Below are positions 31,415-39,284 of a stretch of DNA of 64,000 bases, one piece after another (within the stretch, counting starts at the first letter, position 1; every line of letters starts with the position of its first letter). Made by a program: the position numbers and the translations under genes. The DNA comes from JAJYLM01 sp964547905 (lineage in GTDB: Bacteria; JAMCPX01), in the NCBI GenBank assembly GCA_964547905.1, contig CAZJPN010000006.1, positions 24,461-88,460 of the forward strand, written 5' to 3'. A model generated the notes under the pieces. It was not told where the DNA came from, did not search any database, and worked only from the letters and a program-made list of their open reading frames with translations.

Positions 31415-32800
31415 CTAAGAATAGGGCTTATGGTCTGCATACCTTTTCCATACTACAACTAAACTTAACCATAAAAGAGGTGGGGCAAGTTGGATCATTG
31501 TTCTGAAAAGGGATAACTCGAGCTGCCATTTGATTGTGTGTGGGGTTATAAAATATACGGCAGTATAAATGAAGAATTGCAAAACAAATGGAAGCCAGAG
31601 TGCTCCATAGCTGTGCCTTGTTGATCTATGACTGAGCATAGTGATGAATCCTATAAGTGCAATCAACCATAAAAACCTAATGCCTTTTACTAAAGGGAAT
31701 GTTCCTGTAAAAAAGTGATAATAGTAATTTAATACTACCGGCATCCTCTCTTGAATCAATGGTATTTGCTGAAATACGTTCATAAAGAGATCCGACCTGA
31801 TGCCGTACACCAACTTTGTTATAAACCAGGGTAGTCCGAGTATTGCCGATGGTATGAAATAGTAGATCCATTCCTTCCTCGTTATGCCTGGTATAACAAT
31901 CAAAAGAAAGGAAAACATGGCAAAAAATGCAAAGCCTTCATTCTTTGTATTTGCAAGAAACCCAGCGAGCAAGCCAAGCACGAATGCCATCTTTAATGAA
32001 GGATGAGAAAGGAATTTTGAATATACAATAACAATACCTGTAAGATACACTGCTACTATTATATCCGTATCACCGCCTACGGTATTAGAAATCATAATAG
32101 GATTAAATAGTAGTATAAGTAACGAAAGCAGTGCTGTTGAACGCGATGATTTCTGTCTCATGGAACCATAAAAAATACAGGCAAGGGCTATGTAATAACC
32201 TATAGAAACAAACTGGATTAACTGGTAATTATCAGAACCTATAAAATGATAGCACCAGTATTCAAGCAGAGGCAGCAATAGAGGGTAATCAAGATGTATA
32301 TGGCCGTATCTTGTTACATCGGTAAAAAATCCCATGTTTATTTTGTTCGATATAAAAAGGGATTTGGCTGTAAATCCGTAAGTCAGTAATCCGTCCCAGT
32401 TGGGTGCGCCTGATATGCCCCCTGAAAGCACAGCGACAATTATAAAAAGAACGAGCAAGATTAACAGATATTCATAATACCTTAAAGGTTTGGCTTGTTG
32501 AATGGTTTTCCATAAGAGCATACGTTTGCCGTTTGACCACAGGATAAAAGATATTATTCCTGATAGAAGTATAAATACATAAACAAATGACGGATAAAAC
32601 CTTCCTAAAGTTACAGAGCTTAGATACAGCAGAGTCCCTGTGATACCGGAGCCTATAATATAGCTGAAACCTATAAACTCAGAAAATGAAAATTCGTCAT
32701 TGAACACTATGAACATTGTAAATGCACCTGCAAGCCATGTAATAAGCATTGAAAAAAATGTCATAGATAGATCTAACAATAGCTCAGTAGGCATGCCCAA
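31415..32800 (-). CDS. GT-C type membrane glycosyltransferase-like protein
   Basis: A 461-residue polytopic protein with about eleven to twelve hydrophobic segments. The first large loop holds APNWDGLLTYGFTAKSLF, with an Asp in the position typical of the catalytic loop of GT-C polyprenyl-phosphate-sugar transferases. Other loops have GGDTDIIVAVY and NTKNEGFAF. It probably moves a sugar from a lipid carrier to an acceptor in the periplasm; donor and acceptor cannot be named. Its start overlaps the end of the next upstream gene by 17 bases, linking it to the unknown protein and the TPR-bearing GT-C. Confidence 0.65.
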   Translation of the reverse strand: MGMPTELLLDLSMTFFSMLITWLAGAFTMFIVFNDEFSFSEFIGFSYIIGSGITGTLLYLSSVTLGRFYPSFVYVFILLSGIISFILWSNGKRMLLWKTIQQAKPLRYYEYLLILLVLFIIVAVLSGGISGAPNWDGLLTYGFTAKSLFISNKINMGFFTDVTRYGHIHLDYPLLLPLLEYWCYHFIGSDNYQLIQFVSIGYYIALACIFYGSMRQKSSRSTALLSLLILLFNPIMISNTVGGDTDIIVAVYLTGIVIVYSKFLSHPSLKMAFVLGLLAGFLANTKNEGFAFFAMFSFLLIVIPGITRKEWIYYFIPSAILGLPWFITKLVYGIRSDLFMNVFQQIPLIQERMPVVLNYYYHFFTGTFPLVKGIRFLWLIALIGFITMLSHRSTRHSYGALWLPFVLQFFIYTAVYFITPHTIKWQLELSLFRTMIQLAPPLLWLSLVVVWKRYADHKPYS

Positions 32801-33326
32801 TACCCTTTATTTTCGTAATTGTAATCGTGCTGTCCTTTACCGTTATACGGAATACGCATGGATAGCTGTCGGCAGAACTCACAGACTCTGATTCAGGTGT
32901 TATTCCCCAGCCGAAAACAATACGGTAGAGCTTGTTATCTTTGCTGAAGCCCCAGTCTACATGGAGTGGATAGAGATTGTAGTTGGTTCTATAGAGAAGA
33001 TATGCCCATTGTCCAACGAAGGGATCCTTGCCGCCAAGCCCTTCTTTGACCAGCTTTTTATAGGGAAGCTCAACAAAACATGTACCTTTTGTTTCTGAGT
33101 ATTCATGCTCAAGCATGTCATCAACCGTTTTTACCAGTGGCCCTTCCTGTAGCCATTGTCTCTGTCGATAGCTTAATTGGACAAATTTCAAAGATTGGAA
33201 GATCTCTTTAATCGGGTTTATTATATAAATAACTTCAGAAACAATGGCTATGATAAGCAAAGCCGTAAGAAAAGCGTGCCCGGCAATCTGCAGGAGGTTA
33301 TTATAAGCGAATTTTTTATCAGACAT
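32784..33326 (-). CDS. Membrane-anchored protein of unknown function
   Basis: I recognise no family. The 180-residue protein has one N-terminal hydrophobic helix (about residues 13-36, HAFLTALLIIAIVSEVIYII) and then a soluble part, probably periplasmic. That part is rich in aromatic residues (VGQWAYLLYRTNYNLYPLHVDWGFS) and ends in a beta-like ITVKDSTITITKIKG. It sits between two GT-C genes, ending in overlap with one and starting directly at the stop of the other. An accessory role in the same glycosylation system is an inference from position. Confidence 0.6.
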   Translation of the reverse strand: MSDKKFAYNNLLQIAGHAFLTALLIIAIVSEVIYIINPIKEIFQSLKFVQLSYRQRQWLQEGPLVKTVDDMLEHEYSETKGTCFVELPYKKLVKEGLGGKDPFVGQWAYLLYRTNYNLYPLHVDWGFSKDNKLYRIVFGWGITPESESVSSADSYPCVFRITVKDSTITITKIKGIGHAY

Positions 33327-35189
33327 TTATAACCCTTCTATGATCATCTTTAATGTATCGGCATCAGGCTGGTGCGGGTTCAAGCGGTAAGACATCTCAA
33401 AGTATTTTTTTGCCAGAACCGGATTATTGTAAAATTTCAGGTATATTGCTCCAACAGCTCTGCAAGCCATAAATTGTTCAGGGGCTTTTATTTCTGACAT
33501 ACGTTTGAGCAAGGGGAAGGCCTTTTCGTAATCACCTTGCCTTAGGTACACCATACCGAGATTCCACAGTACAGGCACAAAAGAGTTGTCATACTTGAGC
33601 GCAAGTTCAAATTCGCGTTTTGCAACCTCCGGTTGTCCATGTGCATTATAGTAAGCTCCAAGGTTATTCCTTGCTACAGAGCTATAAGGCTGTAATTTGA
33701 CGGTGTAGCTCCATAATGAGTAGCTGTTTTTCCAATGGAGCGATTGCCTGTAGGATAAAAATGCAAGCAATATAAAAATAGATGCATAAATAACAGCGGT
33801 GGTACGCTTCATAGCGGTACGATTATAAAAATCAGTCATCCAGATACCCGCTATAAGGAATACACCCAGCGCAGCCTCATACATGTATCTGTCAGCCATC
33901 TTTGTCGGTAATGGTACGATATTGCTAACAGGTATAAAGTTTGCAGTAAACAATGATACCGCAAAAAGGTAAAGATAGTTTTTCTGTTTGAGTAACATTA
34001 TAACCCAGAGAAGAATGAGAATAAAGAATGTTAGAGATATAATGAATAATCCAATGTTGTATAGGGATGGGACTGTATAAACAGGTGCGAGATTAAAGGG
34101 AAGGAAAAGCTTTCTTATATATATAAATATAGCCTCCGGTATAAACATGATCGTCCAGAATAACCCATAGTTATCTACGAACGCAGTAGCACCTTTGTGG
34201 TAATACCACATGGTGTAAGGGACATATATCAAAAGTACGATAAGGTAAGGGATGAGTTTTTTCGTCGTGTTTTTGATAGTGTTCTTATTGATGAATAATT
34301 CGTACGCAACAAGCACGCCTGGAATAGTAACACCCTGAAACTTGCTCAGGATGGCAAGGATAAAACATACGAATGCAATGATTGACCATAAAGTTGGGTA
34401 GCTGTCGTAAGTAAAAGTTTTAGGTAATCCCCTCTCACCCTCCCTTTCATCCCTCCCGTCAAGGGAGGGAGAGAAAAAGGAATTGTCGGACAATCCCTTT
34501 TGTAAAGAGGTTTGGTACAGTGGATTTGCCCTTTGTAAGGGGCGATGGTGGTCATCTGCATGACGCTCCTGAGCCTTGGGATCTGATTTCATATAAAATA
34601 TAAACCACATCAGATAGAACATCATCAAAAGTAAGTCCTTCCTGCCAGAGAGCCATGATACATTTTCAGCTATTATTGGCGAAACAGCGAAGAGCAGGGC
34701 TGTTAAAAATGCTGCTGTTGTATGTTGGGGAGTGGAAAAATCAGATTTGTCATTCCGCATAAATATGTCGTGAGATTGCTTGGTCACTATCGCTTCTTGC
34801 AATGAGAGTGTACTGGGATCTTCAAATTTTGAGACTTTCAACAACAGCATCCTTAGAGCAAAAAATATAAGCAGTACATCGATTATCTGTAACAGTACAT
34901 TATCGATGTGGAACCCCTGGGGGAAATCCTTACCGTAAAAATGCCATTCAACCATGTACGTAAGGTCTGTAACAGGGAAATATTCATAGTAGTACTGTCC
35001 CTGAAATATGCCGAGCGGGTTGAAAAGATGGACAACCGATGAAATATTAAATTGCTGGATACGCGGTTTATTAAGAACGTCCTTGTCATCATCCCAGCCT
35101 ATAAATCCGTATCTTGCAGTATGGGCGTAAATAGAGAGAGTAGTGACAATAAGAATGAAGGCATATAACCATATTTTTGAACGTAGCAT
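33327..35189 (-). CDS. GT-C glycosyltransferase with C-terminal TPR repeats (TMTC-like)
   Basis: A 620-residue protein. The N-terminal two thirds is polytopic, starting with a short helix and the loop YGFIGWDDDKDVL, whose Asp cluster resembles TMTC/PMT-like O-mannosyltransferases. The last 150 residues form about three TPR units (SSVARNNLGAYYNAHGQPEVA, then PVLWNLGMVYLRQGDYEKA). TPRs probably present a protein or glycan acceptor. Residues about 211-255 are an in-frame insertion of a palindromic repeat between two membrane segments and read as low-complexity, charged sequence. The gene remains open across it. No Shine-Dalgarno of note was seen. It heads the three-gene minus-strand unit. Confidence 0.75.
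   Translation of the reverse strand: MLRSKIWLYAFILIVTTLSIYAHTARYGFIGWDDDKDVLNKPRIQQFNISSVVHLFNPLGIFQGQYYYEYFPVTDLTYMVEWHFYGKDFPQGFHIDNVLLQIIDVLLIFFALRMLLLKVSKFEDPSTLSLQEAIVTKQSHDIFMRNDKSDFSTPQHTTAAFLTALLFAVSPIIAENVSWLSGRKDLLLMMFYLMWFIFYMKSDPKAQERHADDHHRPLQRANPLYQTSLQKGLSDNSFFSPSLDGRDEREGERGLPKTFTYDSYPTLWSIIAFVCFILAILSKFQGVTIPGVLVAYELFINKNTIKNTTKKLIPYLIVLLIYVPYTMWYYHKGATAFVDNYGLFWTIMFIPEAIFIYIRKLFLPFNLAPVYTVPSLYNIGLFIISLTFFILILLWVIMLLKQKNYLYLFAVSLFTANFIPVSNIVPLPTKMADRYMYEAALGVFLIAGIWMTDFYNRTAMKRTTAVIYASIFILLAFLSYRQSLHWKNSYSLWSYTVKLQPYSSVARNNLGAYYNAHGQPEVAKREFELALKYDNSFVPVLWNLGMVYLRQGDYEKAFPLLKRMSEIKAPEQFMACRAVGAIYLKFYNNPVLAKKYFEMSYRLNPHQPDADTLKMIIEGL
34424..34556. repeat. Composite palindromic repeat inserted inside a GT-C gene
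   Basis: Three dyads follow each other: one around CTCCCGTCAAGGG (34453-34465) flanked by complementary pyrimidine and purine runs, then CCCTTTTGTAAAGAGG (34495-34510), then GCCCTTTGTAAGGGGC. The 13-base core recurs exactly, in reverse orientation, at 57141-57153 in an intergenic place. The insertion keeps the reading frame and encodes a segment including SPSLDGRDEREGERG. It recalls protein-coding palindromic elements of Rickettsia. Confidence 0.65.
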
Positions 35190-35223
35190 GTATATCTCTT
35201 ACAACAAGATCAAAGGACTGTAA

Positions 35224-35322
35224 ACCCCGTTAGAAAAATTCTTGATTCAATGAGGATCCTGGTCTTAGAGCTTGGCAAGGGTATATTATCTGCACGAAAT
35301 AGCTGGAATTTTCTAATGTGTT
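35224..35322. repeat. GTTAGAAA-type inverted-repeat element
   Basis: The left end ACCCCGTTAGAAAAATT (35224-35240) and the right end AATTTTCTAATGTGTTA (35307-35323) are inverted copies with few mismatches, enclosing about 65 bases. It lies in the 357-base gap between the TMTC-like gene and yajC. No gene is visible inside. Confidence 0.55.
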
Positions 35323-35393
35323 ATAAAAAATAGTAGGCAGGCAAAATGTGTGCTTTAATTGACATTAGAAAATAGTTAATTTAACCTAAATAA

Positions 35394-35522
35394 GCACGTT
35401 AGAAATGGCAGGGCATGAACCGTGTCATCAAGAGGGAATAAATATCTTCTTTCTGCATACCTGCTGTCCCGCTCAAGTGCGGATCCGTCTTAGGCCGAGA
35501 ATGGTCAGGTTTTCTAACGGGC
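35394..35522. repeat. Second GTTAGAAA-type element upstream of yajC
   Basis: The left end GCACGTTAGAAA (35394-35405) and the right end TTTTCTAACGGGC (35510-35522) are inverted, enclosing about 105 bases. An extra ACATTAGAAAA lies just before it (35363-35373). The right end stands about 25 bases before the yajC ATG, as the one at 29377 stands just before the DsrE2-like gene. The promoter of the yajC unit must lie in or near these elements, but I could not place it with confidence. Confidence 0.5.
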
Positions 35523-35546
35523 TAAAAATATAAAAGGAGAAACAAA

Positions 35547-35912
35547 ATGGATACAATTGCTTATGCAGCAGGGGCTCCTGCGGCAGCACAGGGTGGTATG
35601 TCAGGATTGATGAGTATGTTTTTACCGTTGATCATAATCTTTTTTATCTTCTGGCTGTTGTTGATAAGGCCTCAGCAAAAAAGGGTAAAGAAGCATCAAG
35701 AATTTCTTTCTAATCTTAAGAAAGGTGATGAGGTGATTACATCAAGCGGTATTTTCGGCAAGATAACAGGTATTGCGGATAATGCCCTTACTATCGAGAT
35801 TGCCGACGGTGTTAAAATCAAAGTGGAAAAGGCGCATATTTCAGGTTATGCTGCTTCCAACCAACCTGCTTCTGTAGAGAAAGCCGGGAATACCGGTAGC
35901 ACGGGAAAATAG
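35547..35912 (+). CDS. yajC: Preprotein translocase accessory subunit YajC
   Basis: A 121-residue YajC with one N-terminal membrane helix (LMSMFLPLIIIFFIFWLLLI) followed by the family segment RPQQKRVKKHQEF and KKGDEVITSSGIFGKITGI. YajC joins SecDF at the Sec translocon. The N-terminus is Ala/Gly-rich before the helix. An AAGGAGA site precedes the ATG. It is followed by an HD protein gene and then secDF, so the usual yajC-secD order is kept with one gene inserted. Confidence 0.93.
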   Translation: MDTIAYAAGAPAAAQGGMSGLMSMFLPLIIIFFIFWLLLIRPQQKRVKKHQEFLSNLKKGDEVITSSGIFGKITGIADNALTIEIADGVKIKVEKAHISGYAASNQPASVEKAGNTGSTGK

Positions 35913-35962
35913 TTTATACAAACAACAGGAAAATATAACAGAGAACTGGTAACAGGATACAG

Positions 35963-36637
35963 ATGAGTATAGAGACAAACAATGATCTTCAACATATCAT
36001 AACCGATCCAAGAACAATCATCTACATAGACATGGCGGACCAGCATCTTGAGCGTATAGGATATACCGAGCATGGCAGGAAACATGCAGAATTTGTTTCG
36101 CAAAGGGCCGGTTATATATTGGAAAAGTTAGGCTTTCCGGAAAAAAGTATCAGACTTGCGGCAATTGCCGGTTATTTGCATGATCTCGGCAATCTAATAA
36201 GCCGTGGTAACCATGGCTTTTCCAGTGCCTTCCTTGCAAAGGATATACTTGCTGAGAACGGATTCAGTATAGAAGACACTGCTTTGATAATGAGCGCAAT
36301 AGGTAATCATGAGGATAATGGCGGAGAAATTACAAGCGAGATAACCGCTGCCATAATAATAGCAGATAAGACACACGTTCACAGATCCCGTGTGAGGAAT
36401 AAAAACTTTATAACATTTGATATCCACGACAGGGTAAATTATGCCGTTACAGAATCTAAGATAGATATCAACAGTGCAAAGAAAGAGATAATTCTAAACC
36501 TTGCGATAGATACGGAAATATCAGAGGTTGTCGAATATTTCGAAATATTCCTGTCCCGTATGCTTTTGTGCAAAAGGGCTGCTGAATATCTTGAGACAAA
36601 ATTTTCGATGTTTATAAACAATGTTAAATTAATTTAA
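35963..36637 (+). CDS. HD-domain phosphohydrolase-like protein
   Basis: A 224-residue metal-dependent HD protein. The first His lies in EHGRKHAEFVSQRAG and the H-D doublet in AGYLHDLGN (about residues 73-81). A later NHGFSSAFLA and a conserved IGNHEDNGG and ADKTHVHRS complete the pattern. HD proteins hydrolyse nucleotides or phosphoesters, and the substrate here is unknown. It lies 50 bases after yajC and 10 before secDF. A function linked to secretion or to the downstream recJ/rel genes is open. Confidence 0.75.
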   Translation: MSIETNNDLQHIITDPRTIIYIDMADQHLERIGYTEHGRKHAEFVSQRAGYILEKLGFPEKSIRLAAIAGYLHDLGNLISRGNHGFSSAFLAKDILAENGFSIEDTALIMSAIGNHEDNGGEITSEITAAIIIADKTHVHRSRVRNKNFITFDIHDRVNYAVTESKIDINSAKKEIILNLAIDTEISEVVEYFEIFLSRMLLCKRAAEYLETKFSMFINNVKLI

Positions 36638-36647
36638 AGGAGCAAAA

Positions 36648-39284
36648 ATGCGGAAGAATATTGTATGGAGATTGGTGCTTGTAGGATTGCTGAGCGTTAT
36701 CTCTATCTTTATAGTTTTACCATCGTTCGTAAACCAGCTCCCACAATGGTGGAAGGGGCTGTTACCGTCGGCGAAACTTAATCTCGGACTTGATCTGAAA
36801 GGCGGCACCTATATTGTATTCGGTGTTGATATTGATAAGGCTATAAAAGATGATCTTACGAGAAAAGCAAACGAATTAAAGGCTACTCTTAGCAAAAAAG
36901 ACGTTGCGATTCAGTCAATCTCTGTTACAACTACGGAAGAGATAAATCTTAAGCTTGCCAATGTAAACGATACTGATAAATTATTGAGTGTATTCAAGGA
37001 CGATTTTCCGGATCTGCAGAAGCTTGATACATCACAACCGCCATTCTTTGCATTCGCCCTAACAAATTCTGAAGTAAATTACATGAAGAATAATATATTA
37101 AGCCAGGCTGTGGATAATATAAGAAATCGTGTAGATCAGTTCGGCGTAACCGAGCCGATTATTCAGCCTCAGGGCAGCGATCAAATTATTGTGGAACTGC
37201 CTGGTATAAAAAATCCCGCCAGAGCCATAGAGATAATAGGTAAAACAGCACAACTGGAGTTTATGCTTGTTGATGATAATCCCGTATTCTTAGCTAAACT
37301 TATAAGTGATACTAAAAATCTGTCTGATGGAATTTATTCAGGTTCAACGCCCGTGACACTGCCAAGCGGAGAAACGATCAACAGTCCGTATCTTTGGGCG
37401 TATAATAAAAATCAGCTTGAACAGTTTCTCGCGGGTAAGGTGCCGCCTCAATATATGGTCGGGTACAAGGTAAACAAGGATAAAAATACAAACCTTACCA
37501 CTTACGAGACTTATATCCTTGAAAAGGATGTTTCAATGACTGGTGACATGCTTACGGATGCGAGGATGGAGATAGGCGGCGAGTATAACCAGCCTTACGT
37601 AGGCATACGGTTCAATTCAAGAGGGGCGAGACTATTCGATCAGCTTACGGCTGCACATGTGGGAGGAAGATTGGCGATAGTACTTGACGATATAGTTTAT
37701 TCCGCTCCTGTCATACGGGAAAGAATAAGCGGAGGCGTTGCCCAAATAACCGGCAGTTTCACAGAGGACGAAGCAAAGGATCTTGCCATCGTACTGCGGG
37801 CAGGTGCTTTACCCGCACCGGTTAAAATACTTATGAAGAACGTTGTCGGCCCTACCCTTGGCTCGGATTCTATAAGAGAGGGTATGACTGCGGCAATAGT
37901 TGGAGGCGTATTTGTCGTTGTATTCATGCTTTTATATTACATGATAGCCGGTGTAATAGCTGATATAGGTTTACTCATAAATGTTGTTATGATTCTCGCG
38001 ATACTGGCGTTGTTCGGTGCAACATTAACATTACCTGGAATCGCAGGTATTATTCTGTCAATAGGTATGGCTGTAGATACAAACGTGCTGAACTTTGAGA
38101 GGACGAGGGAAGAACTGAAACTCGGCAAACCCATACGTACTGCTGTTGATGCAGGATACGACAAGGCTTTTTATACAATCATAGACTCTCATATTACAAC
38201 GTTGATTACGGCAATTATCCTGTACATCTTCGGTACCGGTCCTATCAAGGGCTTTGCAGTAACCCTCAGTATCGGTGTTACTCTGAATTTGTTTACAGGA
38301 CTTTTTGCAACAAGAACATTCTTCGATTATCTGAATTCAAAAGTCAGGTTGACGAAGCTGAGGTTTCTTGAATTTATCGGTAAAACAAATATTAATTTCA
38401 TGGGTGCGAGGCGGTATACCTATATCATATCAGGTATCCTCGTTGCCATAGGTATAATTGCCGGCATTCAGATAGCCCGCGGCAAAGCGAATATCGGTAT
38501 TGATTTCGGCGGAGGAACTTCCGTCCAGATAAAATTTCAAAAAACCATTGGCATATCGGACATAAGAAGGGTGCTCGAAAAGGCTGATATCCCAGGTTCC
38601 GAGATCCAGGAGCTTCCGAAATTGAATGAGTTTTTGATCAGCGTAAAAAAGATAAAACAGCTTCGTGAGGATATAGCGGACAAGATTATCGGTGCTTTAA
38701 AAGCCGCATTTCCAAATAATAACTTTGAGGTGGAGAATACAAATGAGATAGGACCCGTTGTCGGTAAAAATCTCCAGAGAAATGCTTTGTGGGCTATTAT
38801 CTTCTCATTGATCGCCATAATAATCTATATAGCATGGCGGTTTGAGTTTAAATTCGGTGTTGCTGCAACCATAGCCACAGCACACGACGTACTTGTAGTG
38901 CTCGGCATATTCTATCTTCTGGACAAGGAGATAACACTGCTTGTTGTGACCGCACTCTTGACGCTTGCAGGGTACTCTTTGACGGATACTGTTGTTGTAT
39001 TTGATAGAATACGAGAACGGTTGAAAACAAGGAAAAATGAGTCCAACATCGAGCTTTTTAACAGAAGCATAAATGAGGTTTTAAGCAGGACAATAATAAC
39101 ATCGTTGACGGTTTTTCTTGTAGTATTGGCTATGTTTCTGATGGGCGGTTCTGTATTGCATGACTTCTCCCTTGCCATGCTTATCGGTGTTATTGTGGGA
39201 ACATATTCTTCGGTCTTTATAGCGAGTGCGATTGTCGTAGATTGGATAGGGGATAAAGGAAAATTGTTTCAGAAGAAAAGATAA
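36648..39284 (+). CDS. secDF: Fused protein-export membrane protein SecD-SecF
   Basis: An 878-residue single chain holding both SecD and SecF, with about twelve membrane helices expected. The SecD half opens with a helix and LNLGLDLKGGTYIVFGV, and its large periplasmic P1 domain runs to about residue 385. The SecF half starts near residue 600 with NIGIDFGGGTSVQI and ends with the VVVFDRIRE and SRTIITS motifs. The protein uses the proton gradient to help pull secreted chains through SecYEG. An AAAGGAG site precedes the ATG. The TAATG at its end overlaps recJ. Confidence 0.95.
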   Translation: MRKNIVWRLVLVGLLSVISIFIVLPSFVNQLPQWWKGLLPSAKLNLGLDLKGGTYIVFGVDIDKAIKDDLTRKANELKATLSKKDVAIQSISVTTTEEINLKLANVNDTDKLLSVFKDDFPDLQKLDTSQPPFFAFALTNSEVNYMKNNILSQAVDNIRNRVDQFGVTEPIIQPQGSDQIIVELPGIKNPARAIEIIGKTAQLEFMLVDDNPVFLAKLISDTKNLSDGIYSGSTPVTLPSGETINSPYLWAYNKNQLEQFLAGKVPPQYMVGYKVNKDKNTNLTTYETYILEKDVSMTGDMLTDARMEIGGEYNQPYVGIRFNSRGARLFDQLTAAHVGGRLAIVLDDIVYSAPVIRERISGGVAQITGSFTEDEAKDLAIVLRAGALPAPVKILMKNVVGPTLGSDSIREGMTAAIVGGVFVVVFMLLYYMIAGVIADIGLLINVVMILAILALFGATLTLPGIAGIILSIGMAVDTNVLNFERTREELKLGKPIRTAVDAGYDKAFYTIIDSHITTLITAIILYIFGTGPIKGFAVTLSIGVTLNLFTGLFATRTFFDYLNSKVRLTKLRFLEFIGKTNINFMGARRYTYIISGILVAIGIIAGIQIARGKANIGIDFGGGTSVQIKFQKTIGISDIRRVLEKADIPGSEIQELPKLNEFLISVKKIKQLREDIADKIIGALKAAFPNNNFEVENTNEIGPVVGKNLQRNALWAIIFSLIAIIIYIAWRFEFKFGVAATIATAHDVLVVLGIFYLLDKEITLLVVTALLTLAGYSLTDTVVVFDRIRERLKTRKNESNIELFNRSINEVLSRTIITSLTVFLVVLAMFLMGGSVLHDFSLAMLIGVIVGTYSSVFIASAIVVDWIGDKGKLFQKKR

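Noticed and set aside
34424..34556. A CRISPR-like repeat cluster
   Set aside because: The three dyads differ from each other and have no regular spacers; they are parts of one composite insertion.
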